A DNA stretch of 64,000 nucleotides from Kiritimatiellia bacterium. Its GTDB lineage: Bacteria; Verrucomicrobiota; Kiritimatiellia; CAIQIC01; JAGNIJ01. Below the pieces are notes generated by a model that saw nothing but the letters and a program-made list of their open reading frames with translations, searched no databases and was not told the origin of the DNA. The position numbers were made by a program, and so were the translations under genes. The stretch lies in contig JAGNIJ010000007.1 in assembly GCA_018001225.1 (NCBI GenBank), forward strand, positions 1 through 64,000, given 5' to 3'. Shown here piece by piece: positions 35,668 through 43,872 of this stretch; within the stretch, counting starts at the first letter, position 1; the number at the start of each line of letters is the position of its first letter.

Positions 35668-35784
35668 AGGAACTGCTCCTCGGTTGGTCGTGCTCGGCGC
35701 GGGGCGCGGTCCAGGGGAAAATCAGGTCGGACCGGGTCACAATGTCCGCCCTATGGCCTGAAGGATGTTGCCGTAGGAAGCCAT
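35668..35784 (-). pseudogene. Probable cystathionine beta-synthase remnant
   Basis: From ATG 35784, with AAGGA upstream, the frame reads MASYGNILQAIGRTL and stops. This matches the opening NILEAIGNTPLV of cysteine synthase/cystathionine beta-synthase. Directly after, in another frame (from 35740), is VTRSDLIF, like the end of the second CBS domain in bacterial cystathionine beta-synthases (GIVTRSDLL), running to just before the next gene. The simplest reading is a large internal deletion joining first and last codons out of frame. A 15-residue leader peptide is the alternative. Confidence 0.5.
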
Positions 35785-35858
35785 GACTGCAGTTCCTTCC
35801 GAATCCCCACGCCTCGCAGTTTATAAACTGTGAGGCCGTTCCCGGCGGCGGCAGGACG

Positions 35859-37175
<1,317 letters not shown>

Positions 37176-37198
37176 CTATTTAATCTATAGACATTATG

Positions 37199-37215
37199 AA
37201 CAATATCATATTGTT
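37199..37215. promoter_or_regulatory. Palindromic operator-like site upstream of metY
   Basis: aacaatatcatattgtt has perfect 8-nt arms around one central base. It sits 45-61 nt before the metY ATG in an AT-rich stretch (37155-37235), next to a TTTACA (37227-37222) that could be a -35. A sulfur- or methionine-responsive repressor site is plausible, but I cannot name the regulator. Confidence 0.5.
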
Positions 37216-37291
37216 TCAGTTTGTAAAGGGGAGCGCGAACTTTTTTTGGGGGATATGACACAGGTTGTTTAAAGGAAGAGCATCGGAAGGC

Positions 37292-37367
37292 TGGTGGCGG
37301 GGACCGGGATCGAACCGGTGACCTTAGGCTTATGAGTCCTCTGCTCTGCCAACTGAGCTACCCCGCC
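37292..37367 (-). tRNA. tRNA with anticodon CAU (elongator Met or Ile2), CCA encoded
   Basis: The 5' GGCGGGG (37367-37361) pairs with CCCCGCC before A73 and an encoded CCA. The D arm is GCTC/GAGC and the T arm CCGGTTCGATCCCGG. The anticodon loop CTCATAA gives CAU. The first base pairs normally, so it is not an initiator. As read, the anticodon stem has only three Watson-Crick pairs, with A31-G39 and G27-A43 mismatches. Elongator Met and lysidine-modified Ile2 cannot be separated by eye. Confidence 0.9.
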
Positions 37368-37381
37368 GACCGTGCCGCGTT

Positions 37382-37411
37382 AACCTACTTTACTACCGGC
37401 GCGCCTGTCAA
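37382..37411 (-). promoter_or_regulatory. Putative promoter of the CAU tRNA
   Basis: TTGACA (37411-37406), an 18-nt spacer and TAGGTT (37387-37382) on the minus strand, about 15 nt before the tRNA. Confidence 0.55.
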
Positions 37412-37417
37412 TATGCT
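37389..37417 (+). promoter_or_regulatory. Putative promoter of the glutaminyl-cyclase-like gene
   Basis: TTTACT (37389-37394), a 17-nt spacer and TATGCT (37412-37417). It interleaves with the opposite tRNA promoter. The ATG is at 37426, so the message would be nearly leaderless. Confidence 0.45.
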
Positions 37418-37425
37418 CCCACGGC

Positions 37426-38361
37426 ATGCGCTTGATCGCATTGGGCGTGGGACTCGCCCTGGTGTTCTCGGCTTGCGGCCGTCACGAACCCGTGGAATCC
37501 CCTTCGGATGTTCCGTCGGGGTTCAGTGGCGCCGCCGCCTTCGAGGAGGTCCGCCGCTTTGTCGCGGTGCGCCCGCGCGATGCCGCCACGCCCGGCGCGG
37601 AACGCGCCGCGGCCTACCTGCATGAGCGCCTGCGGGAACTGGGAGTGGAGGCCGAGATCGAGTCCTTCGAGGATCTCTGCCCCGTCGGCACGATGGTGTT
37701 CCGTAATGTCATCGGCCGCCTGCCCGGCCGCGGAGAGGGGCTGGTCATTCTTTCCGGCCACTACGACACGCAGGCGGGCTTGGGGGAGGGCTTCGAGGGG
37801 GCGAATGACGGCGGATCGAGCACGGGACTGCTCCTGGAACTGGGGCGCTGGATGGCCGCCTCTCCGCCGTGGCCCTGGGAAACCTGGATCGTTTTCTTCG
37901 ACGGCGAGGAGGCCATGGTCCGCTATGGCCCGACGGACGGCCTGCACGGCAGCCGCCACCTGGCCCGTCAACTGGTCGAATCCGGGCGGGCGGGAGAGGT
38001 GAAGGCCGTGATCAACCTCGACATGATCGGCGACCGCGACCTGACGGTGACGATCCCGCGCAACGGCGCCTCCGGGTTGATCGCGGAGGTCTTCGAGGCC
38101 GCGCGGGCCGAGGGCGTGCGCGACCGGTTCACCCTGTACCCGCACGAAGTCGGGGATGACCACGACCCGTTTCATCAGGCCGGTATGCCGGCCGTGGACC
38201 TGATCGATTTCTACTTCGGCAGCGGGCCGCGCCGGAACGACTACTGGCACACGCCGGAGGACCGGATGGACAAGCTGTCCCCGGAAAGCCTGGACCTCGT
38301 CGGCCGCGTGGTGCTGAGGATGCTGGCGCGCATGGCGGAGAGGATGCCGGCCGATCTGTAG
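37426..38361 (+). CDS. M28-family lipoprotein, glutaminyl-peptide cyclotransferase-like
   Basis: 311 residues with a lipoprotein signal (LALVFSAC, lipobox Cys about 17). Zinc-site blocks are SGHYDTQ, GANDGGSSTGLLLEL and FFDGEEAM, then VINLDMIGDRD, EVGDDHDPFHQAGMP and WHTPEDRMDKL. The order HYDT, GAND, DGEEA, DDHxPF and WHT is that of animal-type glutaminyl cyclases within the M28 fold, which have one zinc. It may form N-terminal pyroglutamate on exported proteins, or it may be an aminopeptidase. It stands alone and ends at a double hairpin shared with the convergent operon. Confidence 0.85.
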   Translation: MRLIALGVGLALVFSACGRHEPVESPSDVPSGFSGAAAFEEVRRFVAVRPRDAATPGAERAAAYLHERLRELGVEAEIESFEDLCPVGTMVFRNVIGRLPGRGEGLVILSGHYDTQAGLGEGFEGANDGGSSTGLLLELGRWMAASPPWPWETWIVFFDGEEAMVRYGPTDGLHGSRHLARQLVESGRAGEVKAVINLDMIGDRDLTVTIPRNGASGLIAEVFEAARAEGVRDRFTLYPHEVGDDHDPFHQAGMPAVDLIDFYFGSGPRRNDYWHTPEDRMDKLSPESLDLVGRVVLRMLARMAERMPADL

Positions 38362-38362
38362 G

Positions 38363-38404
38363 GGCGCTTCTACGAAGCGCCTGGAGGCGGCTCGCAGAGC
38401 CGCC
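38363..38404. terminator. Double hairpin between convergent genes (family C repeat)
   Basis: Two perfect 8-bp stems with 3-nt loops: GGCGCTTC-tac-GAAGCGCC (38363-38381) and GGCGGCTC-gca-GAGCCGCC (38386-38404). They fill the whole gap between two convergent genes. There is no T-tract, so termination is inferred from position. Confidence 0.55.
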
Positions 38405-38405
38405 G

Positions 38406-38840
38406 CTACAGGATCTGGTTGGCATGCATGGGGCGGCTTTCCCGCGCCCCCCATGCCGCCAGGATCAGCACGGCGTTGCGCCCGAGGTTCCACCAGCCCA
38501 TGTGCCGGGCACCCGGCTTGACGGTGAAACACCCGCACGCGGTGTCGATGCCGCGGTACAGGTTGAAGGCGATCGCCGCGGTAAAGACGATCAGCAGCCC
38601 CAGCAGGATCGTGAGCGCGGCGTCCCGCCAGCGCGGCGCCGCGACCAGGGCCACGGCGCACGTCAGTTCCAGCCACGGGAGGAAAAGAGCCGCCAGGTTG
38701 ACGAGGGCGTGGGGGAGCATCTGGTAGCGGAACACGGCCACCGCGAAATCATGGGGCGAGGCGATCTTCGCCGCGGCGGCCGCGGCGAACACCGCGGCCA
38801 ATCCCCAGCGCAGCGCCGGCCGGATCCAGGCGCGGGTCAT
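38406..38840 (-). CDS. MauE/DoxX-like redox membrane protein
   Basis: 144 residues with four membrane helices. The N-terminal helix (LRWGLAAVFAAAAAAKIASP) has the Lys and Pro-containing end typical of MauE/DoxX proteins. The FNLYRGIDTACGCF segment carries a CxC pair suited to thiol-disulfide exchange. ATG 38840 overlaps the rhodanese stop by 4 nt. It is the last gene of the SGNH-DUF1573-rhodanese operon and the only member not copied in the tandem duplication. A role in periplasmic sulfur or redox chemistry together with the rhodanese is inferred. Confidence 0.8.
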   Translation of the reverse strand: MTRAWIRPALRWGLAAVFAAAAAAKIASPHDFAVAVFRYQMLPHALVNLAALFLPWLELTCAVALVAAPRWRDAALTILLGLLIVFTAAIAFNLYRGIDTACGCFTVKPGARHMGWWNLGRNAVLILAAWGARESRPMHANQIL

Positions 38841-39343
38841 GGCCGGCCCTCCACCGGCAGCCCCGCGCGGGTCCATTCCTCGTAGCCGCCGGAGTACAGC
38901 ACGATGTTCGTGTACCCCTGCTGGCGCAGGAATTGCGTCAGCAGGAACGACTCGTCGCAAACCAGCCCCGAGCAATAGGTCAGGATCGGCTGCCCGCCCA
39001 GCAGCAGGACGGCGACGTTCTGGAACTCGTCCTGGATCGTATCGTAGGGCAGCGAGACGGCGCCCGGCAGGCGGCCCGCCTTGAAGTCCGCCGCGGGCCG
39101 CGCGTCGAAAACGAGATGCGTTTTGGCCTCGATGATCTCCCGGGCGGTGGCGGTGTCCGCCAGCTGGAATCCGGCCTGGAGCGCGCGGGCCTCGATGTAC
39201 TGGGACCAGTCTTCCACCCAGGCGATCTTTCGGGGGTTCACCAGGTTGGCCGCGCCCGCGGCAAGGGCGGCAATGACCATCAGCGCAGCGATCCGCGGCG
39301 CCAGGGCGATAACCCGGGAGCGGATGGACGAAGGCGCGCTCAC
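38837..39343 (-). CDS. Membrane-anchored rhodanese-domain protein, intact copy
   Basis: 168 residues: one N-terminal membrane helix (IAALMVIAALAAGAANLV) and a rhodanese domain. HLVFDARPAADFKAGRLPGA holds the conserved Asp-Arg, ILTYCSGLVCDES holds the active-site Cys loop, and YTNIVLYSGGYEEWTRAGLP is the C-terminal block. It would transfer sulfur or sense redox state outside the membrane. It is coupled by ATGA overlaps to DUF1573 upstream and to the MauE-like gene downstream. A second copy at 41519 has lost everything after CDESFL. Confidence 0.88.
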   Translation of the reverse strand: MSAPSSIRSRVIALAPRIAALMVIAALAAGAANLVNPRKIAWVEDWSQYIEARALQAGFQLADTATAREIIEAKTHLVFDARPAADFKAGRLPGAVSLPYDTIQDEFQNVAVLLLGGQPILTYCSGLVCDESFLLTQFLRQQGYTNIVLYSGGYEEWTRAGLPVEGRP

Positions 39344-40332
39344 GGCGAGGGTGACACGAGGCGGATGGGAATCGTCGCCACCGGCAGTTCTTCCATGCTG
39401 GTGCGGATGCGGATCTCGGCCCCGTTGAGCTCCGGCGCGGCGGTCAGGTTATCCAACTGCACCCGGTACCCGCTCTGGCCCATCGGAAACACGGTGGCCG
39501 TGATCCCGCCGGCGGGCACTTCGACGCCCAGCAGTGAGAAGGGGACGTTGTCGGGCGAGTGGAGGACGATATGCCGCGTGAGGGGTTGGGCGTCGGAGGC
39601 GCCAAGCACGATCTCCGTCGGCGCGACGGTCAGGCCGCCGCCCACGACGCCGGTAACCGTGACCACGAGGCTGGAGTAGGCCCCCGGGTGATCGGTCGCC
39701 GCCGTCAGCCGTCCGAGAAAATGGCCGACGGAGAGGGGCGGCTGCGTGCGGACGACGAGGCGGTACTGCCGGCCCTCCTCGACGGGTTCGAAGGTCGCGC
39801 CAATCACGGCATTGTCCGAGGTGACGCCCGTGACGCGCAGGGGGGTGCTCGGCGCCGCCACGATGGCCACCGTGGAGGTGACGACCGAGTCGGCCCGGAG
39901 TCGGCCGAGGAAGAGATTGGGCGGGTTGACCGACACCTCGGCGACGGCCGAACCGGTCATGGTCAGGGTGAACGGCGACTGGGTGGAGTCGTTGGACTCG
40001 ACGCGGATCTGCTTGATCTGGCCGCCGGAACGGCCGCGCAGGTCGAGCTTGGCGGTGAGCGTGGCCTCGCCGCCCGGCTCGATGGAACTGGTGGAGAGCT
40101 GGGCGACCGTGCAGTTGCACGTCGGCCGGACGTTGCCGATCAGCAGCGTCGCGTTGCCCTCGTTCCGGAGGGTGAACACGTGCTCCAGGGTCTGCGTGTT
40201 GACCTGTTCGCCGAAATTCCAATTGGCCTCCGCGCACGCGATCCTGGGGGCATAATTGGTCGGCGGAGGCTCCTGCGCGAGGCTCCAGCCGGCCAGGCCG
40301 GCGACCAGGAGGCTTGTCCAGTGCTTGGTCAT
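39340..40332 (-). CDS. DUF1573 exported protein, copy 1
   Basis: 330 residues with a signal peptide (SLLVAGLAGWSLAQ). The DUF1573 domain shows NWNFGEQVNTQTLEHVFTLR and GNVRPTCNCTVAQ with its CxC pair, and EPGGEATLTAKLDLRG. Two further Ig-like domains follow. ATG 40332 has AAAGGGG 6 nt upstream and overlaps the SGNH stop. DUF1573 proteins are ASPM/Hydin-like Ig-fold proteins of unknown function; the CNC motif next to a rhodanese and a MauE-like protein fits periplasmic thiol chemistry. A close copy lies at 41918. Confidence 0.88.
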   Translation of the reverse strand: MTKHWTSLLVAGLAGWSLAQEPPPTNYAPRIACAEANWNFGEQVNTQTLEHVFTLRNEGNATLLIGNVRPTCNCTVAQLSTSSIEPGGEATLTAKLDLRGRSGGQIKQIRVESNDSTQSPFTLTMTGSAVAEVSVNPPNLFLGRLRADSVVTSTVAIVAAPSTPLRVTGVTSDNAVIGATFEPVEEGRQYRLVVRTQPPLSVGHFLGRLTAATDHPGAYSSLVVTVTGVVGGGLTVAPTEIVLGASDAQPLTRHIVLHSPDNVPFSLLGVEVPAGGITATVFPMGQSGYRVQLDNLTAAPELNGAEIRIRTSMEELPVATIPIRLVSPSP

Positions 40333-41018
40333 GGCGATCCCCTTTCCGTTGAAATCGTTCTCACCGCGTTGTAGACCGTTTGCGCGATCGCCGCGGCGCC
40401 GGCGGCGTTGGGATGCACGCCGTCCGGGAACCAGTCGGCCCGGTCCGTCAGGGCCGCGTGCACGTCGGCCACCTGCCAGCGCTCCCCGTCGGCCACCCGC
40501 CGGATGGCGGGCAGGATTTCGCGACGGAGCGCGCTCTGCGCGTAGGCGCTCATCATTCCGTAGCAGGGGGGCGGAAGGTTCAGGATCATGGCGGGCCGGG
40601 TTTCCAGGTCCGCGAACTGCCGGCCGAGGGCCCGCAGGTCGGCTTCGTACTGCTCCCGCTCGCTCCGGTTGCGCATGTGCGAGTCATTGGTGCCGAGCAT
40701 GAGCACGACCACGTGCGGGGCGAAGCGCTTCGCGGCCTCGAGCTCGGGAAGGATCCAGTAGGGCAGGGATCCGTTCCGCAGCGCGGTGGCCCCGTTGACG
40801 CCGAAATTGCGGACCTCGTAGTTCCCGCCCAGCAGGCTTTGCAGGACCGCCGGGTAGCTTTCGCGCGCGCGGTCGGCCAGCCGGTCCCCGAAGGTGATGC
40901 TGTCGCCCACGCACGCCACGCGGATCCTCCCGGCGGCGGGGGCCTCCGTTTCGCCGGCCGCGGAAAGCGCGGCCAGCAGGAAGCAGCCTATCGTTGTCGC
41001 GGACAGCCATGATTCCAT
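40329..41018 (-). CDS. Exported SGNH/GDSL hydrolase, copy 1
   Basis: 229 residues with a signal peptide. Block I is ACVGDSITFGDR (GDS nucleophile), block II the Gly in NFGVNGATA, block III MLGTNDS (Asn) and block V WFPDGVHPNAAG (Asp, His). This is the complete catalytic set of SGNH esterases. ATG 41018 is chosen because the signal peptide begins there. It is the first gene of a four-gene coupled operon with its own promoter, divergent from a kinase. The substrate is unknown; acyl-sugar or lipid esters are usual for this group. Confidence 0.9.
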   Translation of the reverse strand: MESWLSATTIGCFLLAALSAAGETEAPAAGRIRVACVGDSITFGDRLADRARESYPAVLQSLLGGNYEVRNFGVNGATALRNGSLPYWILPELEAAKRFAPHVVVLMLGTNDSHMRNRSEREQYEADLRALGRQFADLETRPAMILNLPPPCYGMMSAYAQSALRREILPAIRRVADGERWQVADVHAALTDRADWFPDGVHPNAAGAAAIAQTVYNAVRTISTERGSP

Positions 41019-41050
41019 GCGCGGGAACTCCGTTTGAAGATGCCCGTAGA

Positions 41051-41078
41051 AATATACCGGCCTTTCGCGGCGGAACAA
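41051..41078 (-). promoter_or_regulatory. Promoter of SGNH operon copy 1
   Basis: TTGTTC (41078-41073), a 16-nt spacer and TATATT (41056-41051) on the minus strand. The same elements and spacing occur in copy 2 at 43649-43622, which supports the call. Confidence 0.62.
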
Positions 41079-41108
41079 GTGCATTCCCACGGTCCGGCCA
41101 AAGCCCGC

Positions 41109-41137
41109 TTGCGGAACGCGGGCCGGCCCGGTATAAG
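41109..41137 (+). promoter_or_regulatory. Promoter of truncated kinase copy 1
   Basis: TTGCGG (41109-41114), a 17-nt spacer and TATAAG (41132-41137). The promoter of the intact kinase at 43823-43851 is identical in both hexamers and in spacing. Confidence 0.65.
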
Positions 41138-41170
41138 GGACGATACGCCGGGTGCCACCGGCGGGGCGCT

Positions 41171-41518
41171 ATGCAGAAAGACACGATCCAAGTACCGGGG
41201 TACGAGATTCTGTCCATCGTGGGCGAGGGCCGCTCGTCCATCGTCTGGGCCGCGCGCGCCTCGGAGGACGCGCCGCCGGTGGCCCTGAAGTGGCTGCGCA
41301 CGGACGAGGTCCCCGACGAAAGCTTCCGGTGCCGCGCGATGGAGGAGGCGCGGGCCTCGAGCCGGCTGCACCATCCCGGGATCGTGGACCTGAAGGACGT
41401 CGGCGAGGTGGACGGCGGCCTGTACTACGTGATGGAGTTCGTGGACGGCTGCACGCTGGCCGAGCTGCTGGCGCGCAAGGGCCGCCTGCAGCCCAAGCAT
41501 GCCATGCAGATCGCCGAG
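41171..41518 (+). pseudogene. Truncated Ser/Thr kinase, N-lobe only
   Basis: The first 116 residues match the intact kinase at 43873 with about ten substitutions. They include the glycine loop GEGRSSIVW, VALKWL with the ATP-binding Lys, and YVMEFVDGCTLAELL. At 41518-41519 the kinase sequence stops, right after QIAE, and runs into antisense rhodanese sequence. The frame then continues to 41854 with meaningless residues. The catalytic loop and C-lobe are missing, so it cannot be an active kinase. The promoter is intact. Confidence 0.85.
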
Positions 41519-41921
41519 GCAGGAACGACTCGTCGCAGACCAGTCCCGAGCAATAGGTCAGGATCGGCTGCCCGCCGAGGAGCAGGACGGCGACGTTCTG
41601 GAATTCGTCCTGGATGCTGTCGTAAGGCAGCGAGACCGCGCCCGGCAGGCGGCCGGCCCGGTAGTCCGCCGCGGGCCGGGCGTCGAAGATCAGGTGGGAG
41701 CGGGCGTCGACAATCTCCCGGGTGGCGGCCGTGCCGGCCAGCCGGAACCCCGCCGCCAGGGCGCGCGCCTCGATGTAGCGCGACCAATCCTCGACCCAGG
41801 CGATCTTTCTCGGGTGGACCAGGTTGGCGGCCCCCGCCGCGACGGCGGCGATGACCATCAGCGACGCGATCCGCGCCGCCGCGGCCGTGAACCGGGAGCG
41901 AATGGACGGCGATTCGCTCAC
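41519..41921 (-). pseudogene. Rhodanese-domain protein copy 2, C-terminus lost
   Basis: About 134 residues, from MSESPSIRSRF to YCSGLVCDESFL, parallel the intact rhodanese at 38837. The active-site Cys loop remains but the last 33 residues, including the YSGGYEEW block, are replaced by antisense kinase sequence. The frame reads on to 41169. It is still coupled by ATGA overlap to DUF1573 copy 2, so it may be translated but is unlikely to fold properly. Confidence 0.82.
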
Positions 41922-42907
41922 GGTGCGGGCGACACGATCCGGATGGGAATGGCGGCCATCGGCATCTCCTCCACGCTGGTGCGGACGCGGATCTCCGCGC
42001 CGTTCAGTTCGGGCGCGGCGGACAGGTTATCCACCTGCACGCGATACCCGCTGTTGCCCATCGGGAACACCGTGGCGTTGACGCCCGGCGGCACCTCGAC
42101 GCCGAGCAGCGAGAACGGGACATTGTCGGGCGAGTGAAGCACGATATGCCGCGTCAAGGGCTGGACGTCGCCCGAACCGATGACGATCTCCGAGGGCGCC
42201 ACGGTCAGCCCGCCGCCCGTTACGCCGGTGACCGTGACCGAGAGGGTGGAATAGGCCCCCGGGTGATCGGTGGTGACGGTGATGCGGCCCAGGAAATGGC
42301 CGATGGAAAGCGGCGGCCGGGTCTGGATGACCAGCCGGTAGCGGCGCCCTTCCTCGACCGTCTCCGTGGTCGCGCTGACCGCGGCATTGTCCGAGGTGGC
42401 GCCCGTGACCCGCAGGGGCGTGCTCGGCGCCGCCACGATCTCTACCGCGGCGGTGACGATCGATTCGGCCCGGAGGCGGCCGAGGAAGAGGTTGGGCGGG
42501 TTGACGGAGACCTCGGCGACGGCCGAACCGGTCATGCTCAAGACGAACGGCGACTGGGTGGAGTCGTTGGATTCGACGCGGATTTGCTTGATCTGGCCGC
42601 CGGACCGGCCCCGCAGGTCGAGTTTGGCGGTCAGCGTGGCCTCGCCGCCCGGCTCGATGGAACTGGTGGAAAGCTGGGCGACCGTGCAGCCGCAGGTCGG
42701 CCGGACGTTGCCGATCAGGAGCGTGGCGTTGCCCTCGTTCCGGAGGGTGAACACGTGCTCGAGCGTCTGCGTATTGACCTGGTCTCCGAAATTCCAATTG
42801 GCCTCCGCGCACGCGATTTTGGGCGCGTAGTTGGTCGGCGGCGGCTCCTGCGCGAGGCCCCCGGCGGCCAGGCCGGCGACCAGGAGGATGGTCCAGTACT
42901 TGCTCAT
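41918..42907 (-). CDS. DUF1573 exported protein, copy 2
   Basis: 329 residues from ATG 42907, the position equivalent to the copy 1 start, with AAAGG about 8 nt upstream; ATG 42916 would add three residues. It has a signal peptide (ILLVAGLAAGGLAQ), NWNFGDQVNTQTLEHVFTLR and GNVRPTCGCTVAQ. The motif is CGC here against CNC in copy 1. Identity to copy 1 is high along the whole length. It follows SGNH copy 2 closely and overlaps the broken rhodanese by 4 nt. Confidence 0.87.
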   Translation of the reverse strand: MSKYWTILLVAGLAAGGLAQEPPPTNYAPKIACAEANWNFGDQVNTQTLEHVFTLRNEGNATLLIGNVRPTCGCTVAQLSTSSIEPGGEATLTAKLDLRGRSGGQIKQIRVESNDSTQSPFVLSMTGSAVAEVSVNPPNLFLGRLRAESIVTAAVEIVAAPSTPLRVTGATSDNAAVSATTETVEEGRRYRLVIQTRPPLSIGHFLGRITVTTDHPGAYSTLSVTVTGVTGGGLTVAPSEIVIGSGDVQPLTRHIVLHSPDNVPFSLLGVEVPPGVNATVFPMGNSGYRVQVDNLSAAPELNGAEIRVRTSVEEMPMAAIPIRIVSPAP

Positions 42908-42912
42908 GAGCA

Positions 42913-43593
42913 TCACCTTTCCGCTGAAATCGTTCGCACCGCGCGGTAGACGGTCTGCGCGATCGCCGCGGCTCCGGCGGCGTTGGGATGCACGCCGTCG
43001 GGGAACCAGTCGGCCCGGTCCGTCAAGGCCGCGTGCACGTCGGCCACCCCCCAGTGTTCCGCGTCGGCCACGCGCCGGATGGCCGGAAGGATTTCGCGGC
43101 GGAGCACGTTCTGCGCGTAAGCGCTCATCATCCCGTAGCAGGGCGGCGGCAGGTTCAGGATCATCGCCGGCCGGCCATCGAGGTCCGCGAACTGCCGCGC
43201 CAGGTCCCGCAGGTCGGTTTCAAACTGCGCGCGCTCGCCTCGGTGGCGAAGGTGCGAGTCGTTGGTGCCGAGCATCAGGACCACCACGTCCGGGGCGAAG
43301 CGCTTCGCGGCCTCGAACTCCGGGAGGATCCAGTAGGGCAGGGCGCCGTTGCGCAGCGCGGTCGCGCCATTAACGCCGAAATTGCGGACCTCGTATTCCC
43401 CGCCCAGCAGGCTTTGCAGCACCGCCGGGTAGCTTTCCCGCGCACGGTCGTCCAGCCGGTCCCCGAAGGTGATGCTGTCGCCCACGCAGGCCACGCGGAG
43501 GCGCCGGGGGCCGGCGGCATCCGGCGCGCCGGCCGCCGAGACGGCGGCCACGAGCAGGCATCCCATCGTTGTCGCGGACAGCCAGAATTCCAT
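42913..43593 (-). CDS. Exported SGNH/GDSL hydrolase, copy 2
   Basis: 226 residues, a close copy of the hydrolase at 40329, with all SGNH blocks kept: ACVGDSITFGDR, NFGVNGATA, MLGTNDSHLR and WFPDGVHPNAAG. The signal peptide is MEFWLSATTMGCLLVAAVSAAGA. ATG 43593 corresponds to the copy 1 start. Conservation of every catalytic residue in both copies suggests that both stay functional while their neighbours decayed at the duplication joint. The substrate is unknown. Confidence 0.9.
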   Translation of the reverse strand: MEFWLSATTMGCLLVAAVSAAGAPDAAGPRRLRVACVGDSITFGDRLDDRARESYPAVLQSLLGGEYEVRNFGVNGATALRNGALPYWILPEFEAAKRFAPDVVVLMLGTNDSHLRHRGERAQFETDLRDLARQFADLDGRPAMILNLPPPCYGMMSAYAQNVLRREILPAIRRVADAEHWGVADVHAALTDRADWFPDGVHPNAAGAAAIAQTVYRAVRTISAER

Positions 43594-43621
43594 CGAGAAC
43601 TCCCCTGAAGTCGCCGGTAGC

Positions 43622-43649
43622 AATATACCGTCCCTCCGCGGCGGCACAA
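43622..43649 (-). promoter_or_regulatory. Promoter of SGNH operon copy 2
   Basis: TTGTGC (43649-43644), a 16-nt spacer and TATATT (43627-43622), matching copy 1 except for one -35 base. Confidence 0.6.
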
Positions 43650-43665
43650 GCGCATTCCCGGGGGG

Positions 43666-43820
43666 CGGCCAAAGCCCCAGCCATTCTGCTGTTGGCGCTT
43701 TTCGGCGCCCGAGTCACAGCGGGTTCGTAGCCCCCGCTGCGCGTTCAACAGACGTCCACGGTACAGCAGGCGCTATGAGCCTGCTGTTCTGCCCAGAATG
43801 AGAATGGCCGGCCAAAGCCC
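43666..43820. mobile_element. 143-bp insertion flanked by 12-bp direct repeats
   Basis: cggccaaagccc occurs at 43666-43677 and again at 43809-43820, while copy 1 of the region has it only once (about 41094-41105). The extra 143 bp begins near gccattctg and ends near cagaatgagaatggc, so the ends are inverted copies of gccattct. No gene is inside. It resembles a very small MITE, or a slip duplication that has since diverged. Confidence 0.5.
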
Positions 43821-43822
43821 GC

Positions 43823-43851
43823 TTGCGGAACGGGGGCCGGACCGGTATAAG
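43823..43851 (+). promoter_or_regulatory. Promoter of the intact Ser/Thr kinase
   Basis: TTGCGG (43823-43828), a 17-nt spacer and TATAAG (43846-43851), 21 nt before the ATG and conserved with the copy 1 promoter. Confidence 0.65.
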
Positions 43852-43872
43852 AAACGATGCGCCGGGGCCGCG

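Noticed and set aside
35668..35858. SAM riboswitch before the PLP enzyme
   Set aside because: I could not find a SAM-I or SAM-II core; the stretch is better explained as gene remnant.
41169..41518. C-terminal extension of rhodanese copy 2
   Set aside because: It reads the antisense of the kinase fragment; it is an effect of the duplication joint, not a domain.
41519..41854. C-terminal extension of the kinase fragment
   Set aside because: It reads the antisense of rhodanese copy 2, with no kinase motifs.
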